NCBI GenBank assembly: GCA_949987705.1
Contig: OX465282.1
Coordinates: 88,958,070 to 89,022,069 of the forward strand
Direction: 5' to 3'
Length of the DNA stretch: 64,000 nucleotides
DNA from: Thereva unica
Lineage: Eukaryota; Arthropoda; Insecta; Diptera; Therevidae
Position 1 is the first letter of the stretch, and each line of letters opens with the position of its first letter. Made by a program: the position numbers and the translations under genes. Positions 54,144 through 63,185 of this stretch are shown here, one piece after another. The notes beneath the pieces are model-generated. The model had not been told where the DNA came from, did not search any database, and worked only from the letters and a program-made list of their open reading frames with translations.

Positions 54144-54915
54144 GGGTGGGTGCCAAAATACAATTCCGAATTTGTTACTTTCATCGATGACACTTCGAAA
54201 TTACAAAGTGTGCCAAAATACACTTCCCGCATTTCATTGACAATTGATATTATTTTTTAAAACAATGTTGTCATAAATAACAGAAAATTTTTCTACTCAT
54301 ACAATTTTTAATACAGTTTCCTACATTAATGTTTTTGGAATGATGGAAGTGGAAGGGGTTCATGAGCATAATACATTTAGTAAGGGGGAAATGCAAGAAG
54401 CATTTACTCAAGTTTAAAAAAAATTATTTAATTTTTGCACGGAAATTGATTTGTTAATTTTATTTTGATTGGCGTTGATGAACGTTGCACTACAGTGTAG
54501 TAGTAATATACAGTGAGAACAATCGTACCCTAAAAATTGCAAAAACTCGGGATATTGTACTCCAATAATTGGAAATGGATTCAACCAATTTTCATACTGG
54601 TTCATTATTCCACAATGCATTAGGGCCATAGATTGCACGAATATCCTTTGCATGGTTAATATGTCAACAACAAGTTGTATTTTTGAAGTCAAAGGCAAGA
54701 TGTTTGTCACCATTTATAAAAATAACAATTATTTAATTATGACAAACTGCTACAAAATCCAACAAACTGTCAAACGAATGTTTGGATAATATTTCCCTAC
54801 AATTCAAAATATTTCCTTACATTTCCAAAGACACAAACCTCTGAAAATTGAAATGTTAAATCGAAATGCGTTTTCCATACAAATTGACATTTGGAATGTA
54901 TTTTGGCACAGGCCC
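54144..54915. mobile_element. PIF/Harbinger-like element, 772 bp
   Basis: The left end GGGTGGGTGCCAAAATACAA and the inverted right end GGGCCTGTGCCAAAATACAT are flanked by TTA on both sides (54141-54143, 54916-54918). The second copy of the surrounding element keeps the uninserted site, ACATATTTAGACATTTATTT near 60993-61012. A 99-codon minus frame (54414-54713) is not a recognisable transposase. Confidence 0.82.
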
Positions 54916-55139
54916 TTAGACATATTTATTTGTTAACTGGTGTATGCATTTATTTGGCATTATTTATAGCATTTATTTTAACTTATTTTTGTAGAATGTA
55001 GCACTTTGCTACAAAGTTGTGCGGTTACTTTTTCACTAGCCCAAAGTGCCTAAATCCATTTCACGTGAACTTAATACTAGGCTTACAGTGATAGAAATGT
55101 GTGTAAACACATTTTGTCAGCTAATTCAGCCTACTGGAA

Positions 55140-55355
55140 CTTGGTTGGTTCGTGGTTGGTTTTCCCATTGGAGATTAGGCATAAATCACACTCTGCTGCT
55201 CTCTAACAGATGTCGCGGCATGCATTCACGACGAAATTTCATTTTCATTTCATTTAAAAGAATGCGCTTGGGCATTTTTTCCAGGTGAAAAGTTGGGGAC
55301 TGTTAAATTTTCAAAAAGCGATAAGTGAAAATACGCAAAAAGTGTAATCAAAAGC
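55140..55355. mobile_element. Second copy of the GCCTAGTA composite family, left part
   Basis: 55184-55290 repeats 54005-54111 (AATCACACTCTGCTGC...CGGCATGCATTCAC...GGGCATTTTTTCC) at about 90% identity. It is cut at 55355 by the CsRn1 element and continues at 60950. Confidence 0.65.
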
Positions 55356-55741
55356 TGTAATTATTGTTCCACGTTGTGGTTAATAAAACGCCAATTTTTA
55401 TTAAAACTCACTAAGACTATTTATTTTATATATACAATATTATAAAAACACTCGAACTTAAACTTGAGTATAGATTGTACACTAATGAAAATTAAGTTTT
55501 TTCTGGACGCGAATTTTGTAGAAACCTTTTGCACGATGGTCAAAACGGAGAGTGAGTAAACGGAGATGCCGGAAATTGGCTATCTCGATAAACACGATCG
55601 GGGCGGAACGGGAGACGGCAAGATCACTGAACTTTGAGTTCGGTGATCGATGAGTGTTCCGACTGATCGTTTTGATCGTGTCGGAAGTTGTTGTGTGACA
55701 TTGCGTAAAGTTCGGTAATTAAACTTTACGCGGTCACTACA
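55356..55741 (-). repeat. 3' LTR of CsRn1 copy 2
   Basis: 386 bp, on the minus strand TGTAGTGACCGCG to CAATAATTACA. It differs from the other LTR by a 9-bp segment near 55567. Confidence 0.93.
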
Positions 55742-55762
55742 TACTCCCCCCCCAGCGTAGCG

Positions 55763-58700
55763 TTAACGGAATGTTACCGCTTTAGGTGGCTTAGCTTCGT
55801 TGTCGCGGTCACAACCGAAGGCTGGCTTTAGTCTGTCAATGGATATTGACTTGGTTGTGCCGTTCAATTTGACAACGAATTGTTTTCGTAATCGTTTGAT
55901 TACTTCATATGGGCCTTCATATGGAGGTTCGAAAGGTTTTCGAACTCTGTCGACTCGTACGAAAACGTAGTCGGCGTTCTCCAGGGCTTCTGGCACGTAG
56001 ACATCCTTTTGGACGGGTTGCCGAGGATGTATTGCCTTAATGTTCTGCATATGAGAACGAAGGCGAGCGAGGAATTCTGATTCTTCAATTGGATTCTCAT
56101 CCGTTGGGATAGAAATCGAATTGGGAAGTCTCAGATTCTGACCGTATACGAGCTCGGCTGGTGAGCATTGTAAGTCGGTCTTAATTGCCGTGCGTATGCC
56201 TAACAAGACAAAGGGCAAGTCTTCACTCCAATGAGTAGTGTTGTCCCTTGCCATTAAGGCTGCTTTAAGTTGCCTGTGGAACCGTTCAACCATCCCGTTT
56301 GCTTGTGGATGGTAGGCGGTGGTCCGGATTCGATGAGTGCCGAGTAATTTGGCAACTTCATTGAATAGTTTCGATTCGAACTGCGTACCTTGATCGGTTG
56401 TGATTTCGAGGGGTACGCCGAATCGTGGGACAAATTCGGTGACAAATCGTTTTGCCACTGTTGAAGCTGAAATATCCCGAATTGGGTATGCTTCAGGCCA
56501 TCGCGTGAATCTATCGACTATCGTTAAGATATAAGAGTATCCACGAGATGGGGGTAGGGGTCCCACTATATCCATATGGATATGGTCAAATCTGTTATTT
56601 GGAAGTTTGAAAGCTTCCAATGGAGATTTGGTATGCCGTGAAACTTTGGACTTTTGGCAACCTAGGCATGATCGAGACCACTCGTTGCAGTCTTTATTGA
56701 TCGATGGCCAGAAGTATTTCTTGGTAACGGCTCGTCTTGTAGCACGAATACCAGGATGGGAGAGACTATGTTCGGAGTTGAACGCTAGTCTGCGTAAGGA
56801 ACTGGGTATGTAAGGCCTTGGAATGCCTGTACTAGTTTCACACCACACCTGATGGGCGGTGAATGGTATTGGTGTGAGAACTAATTTTACCCGTGAGCCG
56901 TTGCTGGGGTGCTCTTGTAGAGACTTCAACTCTGTGTCACCTTGTTGAGCCTGAGCTAGTGTAGGCAGGTCGAAGGTGACCGAGTCGACGTTGTCGGTTG
57001 CTAGTGAGCGCGACAAGTAGTCGGCGACAACGTTTTGTTTACCAGACACATGTCTGATGTCTGTGGTAAACTGAGAGATTAGACCCAAATGTCTGGTCTG
57101 ACGAGGGGATCGTTCGGTCTTTGTGTGAAGGGCGCGAACCAGTGGTTTGTGATCAGTATAGACCACGAAATTGCGTCCTTCAACGAAATACCGGAAGTGT
57201 TTGATCGCTGCATAGATTGCGAGAAGTTCGCGATCGAATGCAGAGTACTTCCGTTCTGTTGGTGACAGCTTTTTGGAATAAAAAGCTAGAGGTTGCCACC
57301 GATGACCGTTGAATTGTTCCAAAACGCCTCCGATTGCGTAATCAGAGGCGTCAGTCGTAAGACTGTATTTTGCATCCTCGATTGGATGGTTCAGCAGAGT
57401 TGCTTCAGCCATCGAGGTTTTCACCTTGAGGAATGCCGCCTGACATTCTGCTGGCCAGTCAAAAACTTTATTGGCACGTGAGCGGTTGAGAAGGTCTCTC
57501 AAATGCTCGTTTATAGGCACCAACTGTTCAGCCAATTTTGGGATAAATCGGTGATAGAAATTCACCATTCCCAAAAACTTCTGGATCGATTTGACAGAAG
57601 TTGGAGGTGCGAGATCAACGATAGCCTGAACCCGATCGGAGGATGGAAGTATTCCATCCTTTGTGATGCGGTGGCTTAGAAACTTAATCTCTGTTGCACC
57701 AAAAACGCATTTCTCTAGCTTAATGGTTAAACCGAAGCTATCGAGGCGTTTAAAGAGCTCTTCAAGGTGAACGATATGCTCACCCTCGGTTTTACTGGCG
57801 ATAAGTATATCGTCCAAGTATACATAAACGAAGTCGAGGTCTCTCGTAACTTCATTTATGAACCTTTGAAAGGTTTGTGCTGCATTCCGTAGGCCGAATG
57901 GCATACGTGTAAACTCATATAGGCCGAATGGCGTAATGAGTGCAGTCTTATGCACGTCTTCTGGGGCGATTGGTATGTGATGGTATGCACGTACCAAGTC
58001 AACCTTCGAAAAAATTGTGCAGCCGTGAAGATTCACGGAGAAATTCTGTATATGCGGGATCGGATATCTATCCGGCACAGTGACAGCATTAAGGCGACGG
58101 TAGTCGCCGCATGGCCTCCAATCATGTGAGTCCCGTTTAGGAACTAGATGAAGCGGAGATGCTGCGGGGGACGACGAAGGTCGACAAATCCCCAATTCGA
58201 CCATATGGTCGAACTCTAACTTTGCCACCTTCAGTTTCTCCGGATGGAGTCGCCGAGCGGTGACAAAAGGTAATTGCCCTTTAGTTACAATGTGGTGTTG
58301 CACATTGTGTTTAACCGGAAGGTTAAAATTGGGCGGTTTTGTTAACGAAGCGTACTTCGTTAATAGCTCTTTGTATATGCCAATAACTCGGCATGGAAAT
58401 GTTTCGGGGTTGTAGTCGACGGTAGCGCACACGTTAATTCGAAACTTCGTGCGCTTGTCGACTAAATGCCGATATTCAAAATCGACGGACAATTTGAACT
58501 TCGTTAAGAAGTCCGCCCCGATAATGGCTTTAGTGGTGTCGGCTATAATGAAGTTGTAAACATATCGTCGGCGTAAGCCGAGTTCAAGTTCGAGCAACTT
58601 AGTACCGAAAGTTCGGATCAGTGATCCGTTGGCCGCGTACAGAAGGACGTTCGGGCTACCGTTATGGGCCGGGAACGCCTTGGCGGGAACAATTGAAACG

Positions 58701-58798
58701 TCAGAGCCCGAATCAATCAGAAAGTCCATCCGATTGTTGGTGTCTCTGACGAATAAACGATATGAGCGGCCGGTTATATGCTCGCTCATGTCGACCCC
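55763..58798 (-). CDS. pol: CsRn1 Pol polyprotein (protease, RT, RNase H, integrase)
   Basis: Uninterrupted 1008 codons from the first ATG (58789), in the -1 frame relative to gag and open back to the slippery site. Domains in order: aspartic protease with DSG at 26-28; reverse transcriptase with YLDD at 324-327; RNase H ([36 protein letters not shown]); integrase with HSLSHPG and CLGCQK zinc ligands and the D,D-35-E triad Asp740, Asp799, Glu835 (HMDIVGP, TDQGTQ, MVERFH); and a GPY/F module (PPYEGPYEV). No chromodomain follows. All catalytic residues are present. Expression is expected as Gag-Pol through -1 frameshifting, so the ATG may not be used. Confidence 0.95.
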   Translation of the reverse strand, partial: GVDMSEHITGRSYRLFVRDTNNRMDFLIDSGSDVSIVPAKAFPAHNGSPNVLLYAANGSLIRTFGTKLLELELGLRRRYVYNFIIADTTKAIIGADFLTKFKLSVDFEYRHLVDKRTKFRINVCATVDYNPETFPCRVIGIYKELLTKYASLTKPPNFNLPVKHNVQHHIVTKGQLPFVTARRLHPEKLKVAKLEFDHMVELGICRPSSSPAASPLHLVPKRDSHDWRPCGDYRRLNAVTVPDRYPIPHIQNFSVNLHGCTIFSKVDLVRAYHHIPIAPEDVHKTALITPFGLYEFTRMPFGLRNAAQTFQRFINEVTRDLDFVYVYLDDILIASKTEGEHIVHLEELFKRLDSFGLTIKLEKCVFGATEIKFLSHRITKDGILPSSDRVQAIVDLAPPTSVKSIQKFLGMVNFYHRFIPKLAEQLVPINEHLRDLLNRSRANKVFDWPAECQAAFLKVKTSMAEATLLNHPIEDAKYSLTTDASDYAIGGVLEQFNGHRWQPLAFYSKKLSPTERKYSAFDRELLAIYAAIKHFRYFVEGRNFVVYTDHKPLVRALHTKTERSPRQTRHLGLISQFTTDIRHVSGKQNVVADYLSRSLATDNVDSVTFDLPTLAQAQQGDTELKSLQEHPSNGSRVKLVLTPIPFTAHQVWCETSTGIPRPYIPSSLRRLAFNSEHSLSHPGIRATRRAVTKKYFWPSINKDCNEWSRSCLGCQKSKVSRHTKSPLEAFKLPNNRFDHIHMDIVGPLPPSRGYSYILTIVDRFTRWPEAYPIRDISASTVAKRFVTEFVPRFGVPLEITTDQGTQFESKLFNEVAKLLGTHRIRTTAYHPQANGMVERFHRQLKAALMARDNTTHWSEDLPFVLLGIRTAIKTDLQCSPAELVYGQNLRLPNSISIPTDENPIEESEFLARLRSHMQNIKAIHPRQPVQKDVYVPEALENADYVFVRVDRVRKPFEPPYEGPYEVIKRLRKQFVVKLNGTTKSISIDRLKPAFGCDRDNEAKPPKAVTFR

Positions 58799-58806
58799 CT
58801 GACTCT

Positions 58807-59709
58807 CTAGTTTTTTTTAGATTGGGTGGTGGCCGACTTTTTCTTAGCCGGCTTGGCTTGACCACCACCGAAACTGCAGGGGGCCTTACAGGTGCGAGCT
58901 TCACTACCATAACGGTAGTGAAAGTAGCACAGGCTACCCCTGGCTTGATTGGCCCCTTGTGGCCGATTGGCCGAGGGCTGTCGAGAGCCGCCCTGCCGAT
59001 TGGCAGGTGTTCGGCTTCTCTGATTGCGCGGGCCACGATCGAGCTTGTCTAGCCGGGCCGTTAGCCTATTGATGGCGCTTTGCAGCGCCACCAATATGGG
59101 CTCCGATTTGGCAGGTGTTGCGTGGACGGCGGACGCGTATGAGGCACCTCCGTGTGGAAGCACCTCCCATACTTTGTCCGCCGTAGATGCCAACCCGGCT
59201 AGAGTTTGGTCGGCGGCGGTGGCCAATGTGACCTGGATGGCCTGTGGAAGTCTCCGCTCCCACAGGTTCCGGATCAGGTCATCATTGACTGCCGATGACC
59301 CGCCAGCCAGTGCCTTTAGAGCCTGGAGGAACTCGGAAGGTTTCTTATCTCCAGGCTCTTGCACTGACAGCAACTGCTCGAGTCGGCGTTTCTCCGAAGT
59401 GCCGTACTTCTCGAGCAGGTGCCGTTTAATATCCTCGTATGAGGTGGCGTGGTCTACTGTGCTAAGCCGCATCGCCGTTACCGCCTCTTCCGGTAATGCG
59501 GCCATAACATTGTAGACCTTCATTTTGTCGGACCTACAGCCCGCCAACTGGAACATAATTTCGGCCTGGTAAAACCAGGAGGCGGGCTGGTGTACCCAGA
59601 ACTTCGGGATGTCGAGTTTCGACACGGAAGCGGCGTTAACTTCCGAAGTTCCGGGCTTTGGTCCCTCTTCGTGCGAGGCTTCCATTTCAAATTCACCTGT
59701 CCTTGACAT
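58807..59709 (-). CDS. gag: CsRn1 Gag protein
   Basis: 300 residues from [16 protein letters not shown], chosen because the mutated copy begins MSRTGEMPN. The frame is open 48 codons further upstream, but that part is hydrophobic leader translation. Capsid-like segments include [37 protein letters not shown] and [18 protein letters not shown]. The basic C-terminus has a zinc motif C-x2-H-x9-C-x3-C ([18 protein letters not shown]), characteristic of CsRn1-clade Gag and different from the usual CCHC knuckle. It ends SKKN-stop at the frameshift heptamer. It forms particles and packages element RNA. Confidence 0.93.
   Translation of the reverse strand: MSRTGEFEMEASHEEGPKPGTSEVNAASVSKLDIPKFWVHQPASWFYQAEIMFQLAGCRSDKMKVYNVMAALPEEAVTAMRLSTVDHATSYEDIKRHLLEKYGTSEKRRLEQLLSVQEPGDKKPSEFLQALKALAGGSSAVNDDLIRNLWERRLPQAIQVTLATAADQTLAGLASTADKVWEVLPHGGASYASAVHATPAKSEPILVALQSAINRLTARLDKLDRGPRNQRSRTPANRQGGSRQPSANRPQGANQARGSLCYFHYRYGSEARTCKAPCSFGGGQAKPAKKKSATTQSKKN
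58810..58816 (-). promoter_or_regulatory. Predicted -1 ribosomal frameshift heptamer
   Basis: Gag ends TCT AAA AAA AAC TAG, so the A AAA AAC heptamer is in the correct phase and directly abuts the stop. The -1 frame continues CTA GAG AGT CAG into pol. The A-run is 8 long here and 6 in the other copy, yet phase and heptamer are the same. Confidence 0.75.
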
Positions 59710-60553
59710 GTTAACAAATATATAAAAAAAATAACAAAACGAATCAGAAAAAAAATTACTAATGAATTCGTTCAAAAGAAGAGGAGCAATCAATATTGTG
59801 TTCAAAAGAAATATAAAAATTAATAACAATAAGCCGTAAAATGGCGAAACCAAATTATATGTCGAAACTAAATTATATATATATGTAAATTATGTACGTA
59901 TATGTGTGAAATATTCTTATTATGCTATATGAATGTGGAAAAAAAATATTTAATTTAGTCTAAAAAAAAATGTATGTATGTGAAATTATGTATATGTAGA
60001 TGAAAAAATTATATACTATATATTTATGTCTAGTACGAGAAAAATTTTTGTAATTTATATTAAAAAAAATGTTTTTGTTTTAATATTTATCTGAATATTT
60101 CCTGTTCTGCTTGAAAAATTTTGTCCTCCACTGTTGCTTTGTTGAGTTATATCGTCTAGCTTTACCGTTGACTGGTTGAACTTGAAAAGTGTACGGATGA
60201 AAATTCTTTCGAATAATTGCTTTAATGGCGCATTCGATTCCTCATACAAGGCGTAAAAATGATAACTCACAAAACACCAAAACAATTGTGGCAACTTTGG
60301 GGGCACAGTAAAACTCTTTTATTTTTATTTTGTTAAATTATTATTTCAGGATTTTCTTTTTTTTTGAGATTTTAGATTTATGCAGCGGGTGAATGCACCT
60401 CTGACTGATCACTTCTCTTGACACTTCAAATTTGTTTTAATTGTTGTGGCCGTAATCATTTGCGACCACAATAACTTATTGTAATAAATTACAAATTTCG
60501 GCGCACTTAATGTATTTATCGATGCACTGATAGCACTTTTCTCGCGTGTTTGC

Positions 60554-60567
60554 GGTCGGGATCACCA
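60554..60567 (-). other. Primer binding site, tRNA-Trp type, copy 2
   Basis: TGGTGATCCCGACC on the minus strand, one base from the LTR, matches the tRNA-Trp 3' end with two mismatches in 14. Confidence 0.8.
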
Positions 60568-60568
60568 A

Positions 60569-60945
60569 TGTAATTATTGTTCCACGTTGTGGTTAATAAA
60601 ACGCCAATTTTTATTAAAACTCACTAAGACTATTTATTTTATATATACAATATTATAAAAACACTCGAACTTAAACTTGAGTATAGATTGTACACTAATG
60701 AAAATTAAGTTTTTTCTGGACGCGAATTTTGTAGAAACCTTTTGCACGATGGTCAAAACGGAGAGTGAGTAAACGGAAATTGGCTATCTCGATAAACACG
60801 ATCGGGGCGGAACGGGAGACGGCAAGATCACTGAACTTTGAGTTCGGTGATCGATGAGTGTTCCGACTGATCGTTTTGATCGTGTCGGAAGTTGTTGTGT
60901 GACATTGCGTAAAGTTCGGTAATTAAACTTTACGCGGTCACTACA
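60569..60945 (-). repeat. 5' LTR of CsRn1 copy 2
   Basis: 377 bp, same termini as the LTR at 55356-55741. Confidence 0.93.
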
Positions 60946-60949
60946 AAGC

Positions 60950-61133
60950 CGTTGTGTGAATTATTGTTAAAAAGTGGATAATTAATATACCTACATATTT
61001 AGACATTTATTTGAACTTATTTTTGCAAAATGGAAAACGTTTTGCTACAAAGTTGCGCACAGCTGATTAACTCACCTCGGTTGCTTTTTCACTATCCCAT
61101 AATGCCCAATTCCATTTCAGGTGAACTTAATAC
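60950..61133. mobile_element. Second copy of the GCCTAGTA composite family, right part
   Basis: Repeats 54919-55076 with changes (TTAGACAT..TTATTT, TTTTGCTACAAAGTTG, TTGCTTTTTCACTA, CCATTTCAGGTGAACTTAATAC). Its terminal TAGGC is displaced to 61550 by the 8-bp-duplicating element at 61134-61541. Confidence 0.65.
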
Positions 61134-61541
61134 CTTTGAATAGAGAAGATAAGGAACCGAAAATAGCGTACATGTACACGGATTTGAGGGAAGCACTTGG
61201 GATCAAGAAATTTTCTCTCCAATTCTCTCCCTCCACTTTAACCACAACAACAAAATACATTCACTTTACCCCACAACAACAAAATACATTGTCGATCCCG
61301 GACATAGGCGTAGTGAAATTTGTTCAGGTTTTGCGAAGGGTCTGCTTCAAACATTTAGCCAAGTGAAGCGTTTTCACCGAGATGGTTGCTGAGAAACGAT
61401 ATCCCTCCCGGTTTTTGAATGAATATAACACAGCCACTGACCGGGATCGACACAAATACGTAAAGAATGCTATTTATTAGTGTTGCCAAAATGCTTCCCC
61501 GTGCTTAATAAATTGCTCTTCCTCGTCTTCTCTATTCAGAG
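61134..61541. mobile_element. 408-bp hAT-like MITE, CTTTGAATAGAGAAGA ends
   Basis: The left end CTTTGAATAGAGAAGATAAG and the inverted right end CTCTGAATAGAGAAGACGAG pair over about 23 bp. CTTAATAC flanks both sides perfectly (61126-61133, 61542-61549). The related terminus at 55065-55082 (GAACTTAATACTAGGC) is the uninserted state. An 81-codon frame at 61121-61366 has no motif. Confidence 0.85.
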
Positions 61542-61783
61542 CTTAATACTAGGCTTTTACGACTGAAGTTTTATTTATGGACGGTTTTATATGAGCAAAT
61601 CAGTTCAACACAAATAAAAGCCATCTAACGGGTGATGGCGTAAGTGAAAATAATTCACAATAGACTCGAAATGGCGACTTTTCCTTAAGCTAATGGCTTT
61701 ATTTACATTACTGAGTTTCCATGCAGAGTTTACCCTGAGATTAAGTCCCCATGGAAACGGGGACTAAGTAACCAGTCTGTCTG

Positions 61784-62266
61784 GGAGCGCTTTCAAAAAC
61801 CATACTATGGTTAACTATGGTTAACTACGGTTTATTATGGTTAAGTATGGTTACCTATGGTTAACTATGGTAAACTTTTGTCGTTCAAAAACTCCGCGGT
61901 TAACTACAACATAACCACGAGCATAACTTTTTGGCGTTCAAAAACCCCCGTGGTTAACCGGGGTGTAGTTAAAATTTATTCTTGGTCGGGATCATAGTTA
62001 GCGATAGTTAAGAAGAAGAAGAATAAAATTACTCTTTTACATTTGTTTTAATGTTAACAATGAACAAATCAAATTGGGATTTGTGAAATTATTGCAAATA
62101 TGTAAATAATTAACACATGCGGAATAATTCAAACAAATAGCGGAGACTATTTTTTGTGAATAAAGTTTTTTTTTAAATTCGTAGTTAACTACGGTGCTTC
62201 TACTACTTCATGGTTAAGTGAAGCTTATTTCATGGTTTACCATAGTAAGGTTATTGAGCACGCTCC
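61784..62266. mobile_element. MITE with decamer array, GGAGCGYKYTCAA ends
   Basis: The left end GGAGCGCTTTCAAAAACCAT and the inverted right end GGAGCGTGCTCAATAACCTT continue to ACTATGGT, about 28 bp. No target duplication is clear. The interior has seven tandem decamers and GTTCAAAAAC...GGTTAAC subterminal repeats near 61883-61957. Non-coding. Confidence 0.65.
61801..61870 (+). repeat. Seven tandem decamers, TTAACTATGG type
   Basis: Seven contiguous 10-bp units end TATGG or TACGG, consensus TTAACTATGG. Confidence 0.9.
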
Positions 62267-62463
62267 GGTTAAACTGGGTTTTGCATATGGCGTGTTTGAG
62301 TAGCTTCTACTGTACAAATACTAACAGTGGCGCAAAATTAATTATTTGTCACTTTCACTTGTCCCCTGAATTTTTTCAGATTTTACTGTTATGTTTAATC
62401 GAGTGAAACATCGCTTTGAAACCAAAAAAATCGGTAAAAATCGCGTTTTTCAAAAACAAGCCC

Positions 62464-62553
62464 GATTTTTTTCGAGCGTGTAAATCAATTTACAAACGGT
62501 TTCATTGATTTACACACCGCTTGTAAATTGATTTACACACTCGAAAAAAAATC
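62464..62553. repeat. Long near-perfect hairpin
   Basis: A 32-bp left arm containing CGTGTAAATCAATTTACAA pairs with a 33-bp right arm containing TTGTAAATTGATTTACACAC, with a 25-bp loop. The loop holds a further ATTGATTTACACACC copy. The arms end in the GATTTTTTTCGAG type on both sides. Confidence 0.85.
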
Positions 62554-63045
62554 AAATATAAAAAAACACATTTTTTTCGTTTATGGGGTTTTAGTGGGGG
62601 TCCATGGGGGCGAAAAAAATCTCAAAAAACTTTTTTTTGGTCCTCTTCAAGGTTTTGGGGTCGATTTTATCAAACCCTGTGAGGGCCGCCAGACCCTTCT
62701 TAACCCGCTACCCCCCTTGTCGTAGAGTCCCCGCGCGTACAGCTTAGTTCTTGGCCATTTAAATGTCTTGGTCAAGTTTGGCCGCGGTGGGGCCGTATGT
62801 TCCCCCATTAAAAATGGTTTACAATTTTACGGCTATCATATACCCCTTAAAAGCCAAGCGGCCGTGTTTCGCCCGCCGTAAGCCCATTTTTAATTTTACT
62901 CGGGCAGGTAGAACTGGTAGATAAATTCTATTACCTCTGTAGCATTATTACCGAAAATGGCGGGCAGAAGAAGACGTCAGTTCCTGAATAAATAAAGCAC
63001 GAAACATATATGCATGCCTGGTCCGCATATTGCGATCAACGGAGA
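62554..63045. other. No recognisable gene
   Basis: Contains a G-rich stretch (62583-62660) and GC-richer DNA to 62890. A 65-codon frame at 62528-62725 shows no motif. Confidence 0.4.
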
Positions 63046-63175
63046 TCTCAGCTCTTCAACTCCACCGTTAAGGCAGTTCTTTTGTATGGTTACGAAATAT
63101 GGAAAGTCACCCAATTCATCACAAGGCGTCTACAAGTTTTCATCAACAGATGCCTAAGTCAAACTTCTTAATGCA
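63046..63175 (+). pseudogene. RTE-type LINE C-terminal fragment
   Basis: Reads RSQLFNSTVKAVLLYGYEIW then KVTQFITRRLQVFINRCL, matching the IFNSNVKSVLLYGSETW...LQxFVNRCLR region after the RT of RTE-type LINEs. Short and truncated at both ends. Confidence 0.6.
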
Positions 63176-63185
63176 ACCTCTGGTA

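Larger units (their letters stand above)
52614..55082. mobile_element. Composite element with GCCTAGTAYTAAGTTCACGT ends
   Basis: The first 28 bases (GCCTAGTACTAAGTTCACGT then GAAATGGA) recur inverted at 55055-55082 with one mismatch. The TTCACGTGAA core is itself palindromic, and further copies occur at 53136-53145 and, altered, near 53974-53985. Three other MITEs are nested inside (52717-53133, about 53172-53620, 54144-54915). Right-hand sequence 54919-55082 and left-hand sequence 54005-54110 recur in a second copy at 55140-55355 and 60950-61133. No transposase. Confidence 0.6.
55356..60945 (-). mobile_element. Intact Ty3/Gypsy LTR retrotransposon, CsRn1 clade, copy 2
   Basis: A 5590-bp element with direct LTRs, a primer site, uninterrupted gag and pol, and a 4-bp target duplication AAGC (55352-55355, 60946-60949). 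The LTRs appear identical except for one 9-bp indel, so the insertion is very young. All expected domains are present with catalytic residues. It has no envelope gene. Gag and Pol are clearly related to the mutated copy at 11729-17368, but LTR sequences differ, so the two represent different subfamilies. Confidence 0.95.

Noticed and set aside
54414..54713. Transposase gene inside the Harbinger-like element
   Set aside because: The 99-codon frame shows no DDE or Myb/SANT motif and has the composition of AT-rich non-coding DNA.
59710..59853. 48-residue N-terminal extension of Gag
   Set aside because: It is hydrophobic AT-rich leader translation, and the mutated copy begins at MSRTGE. The second ATG is taken as start.
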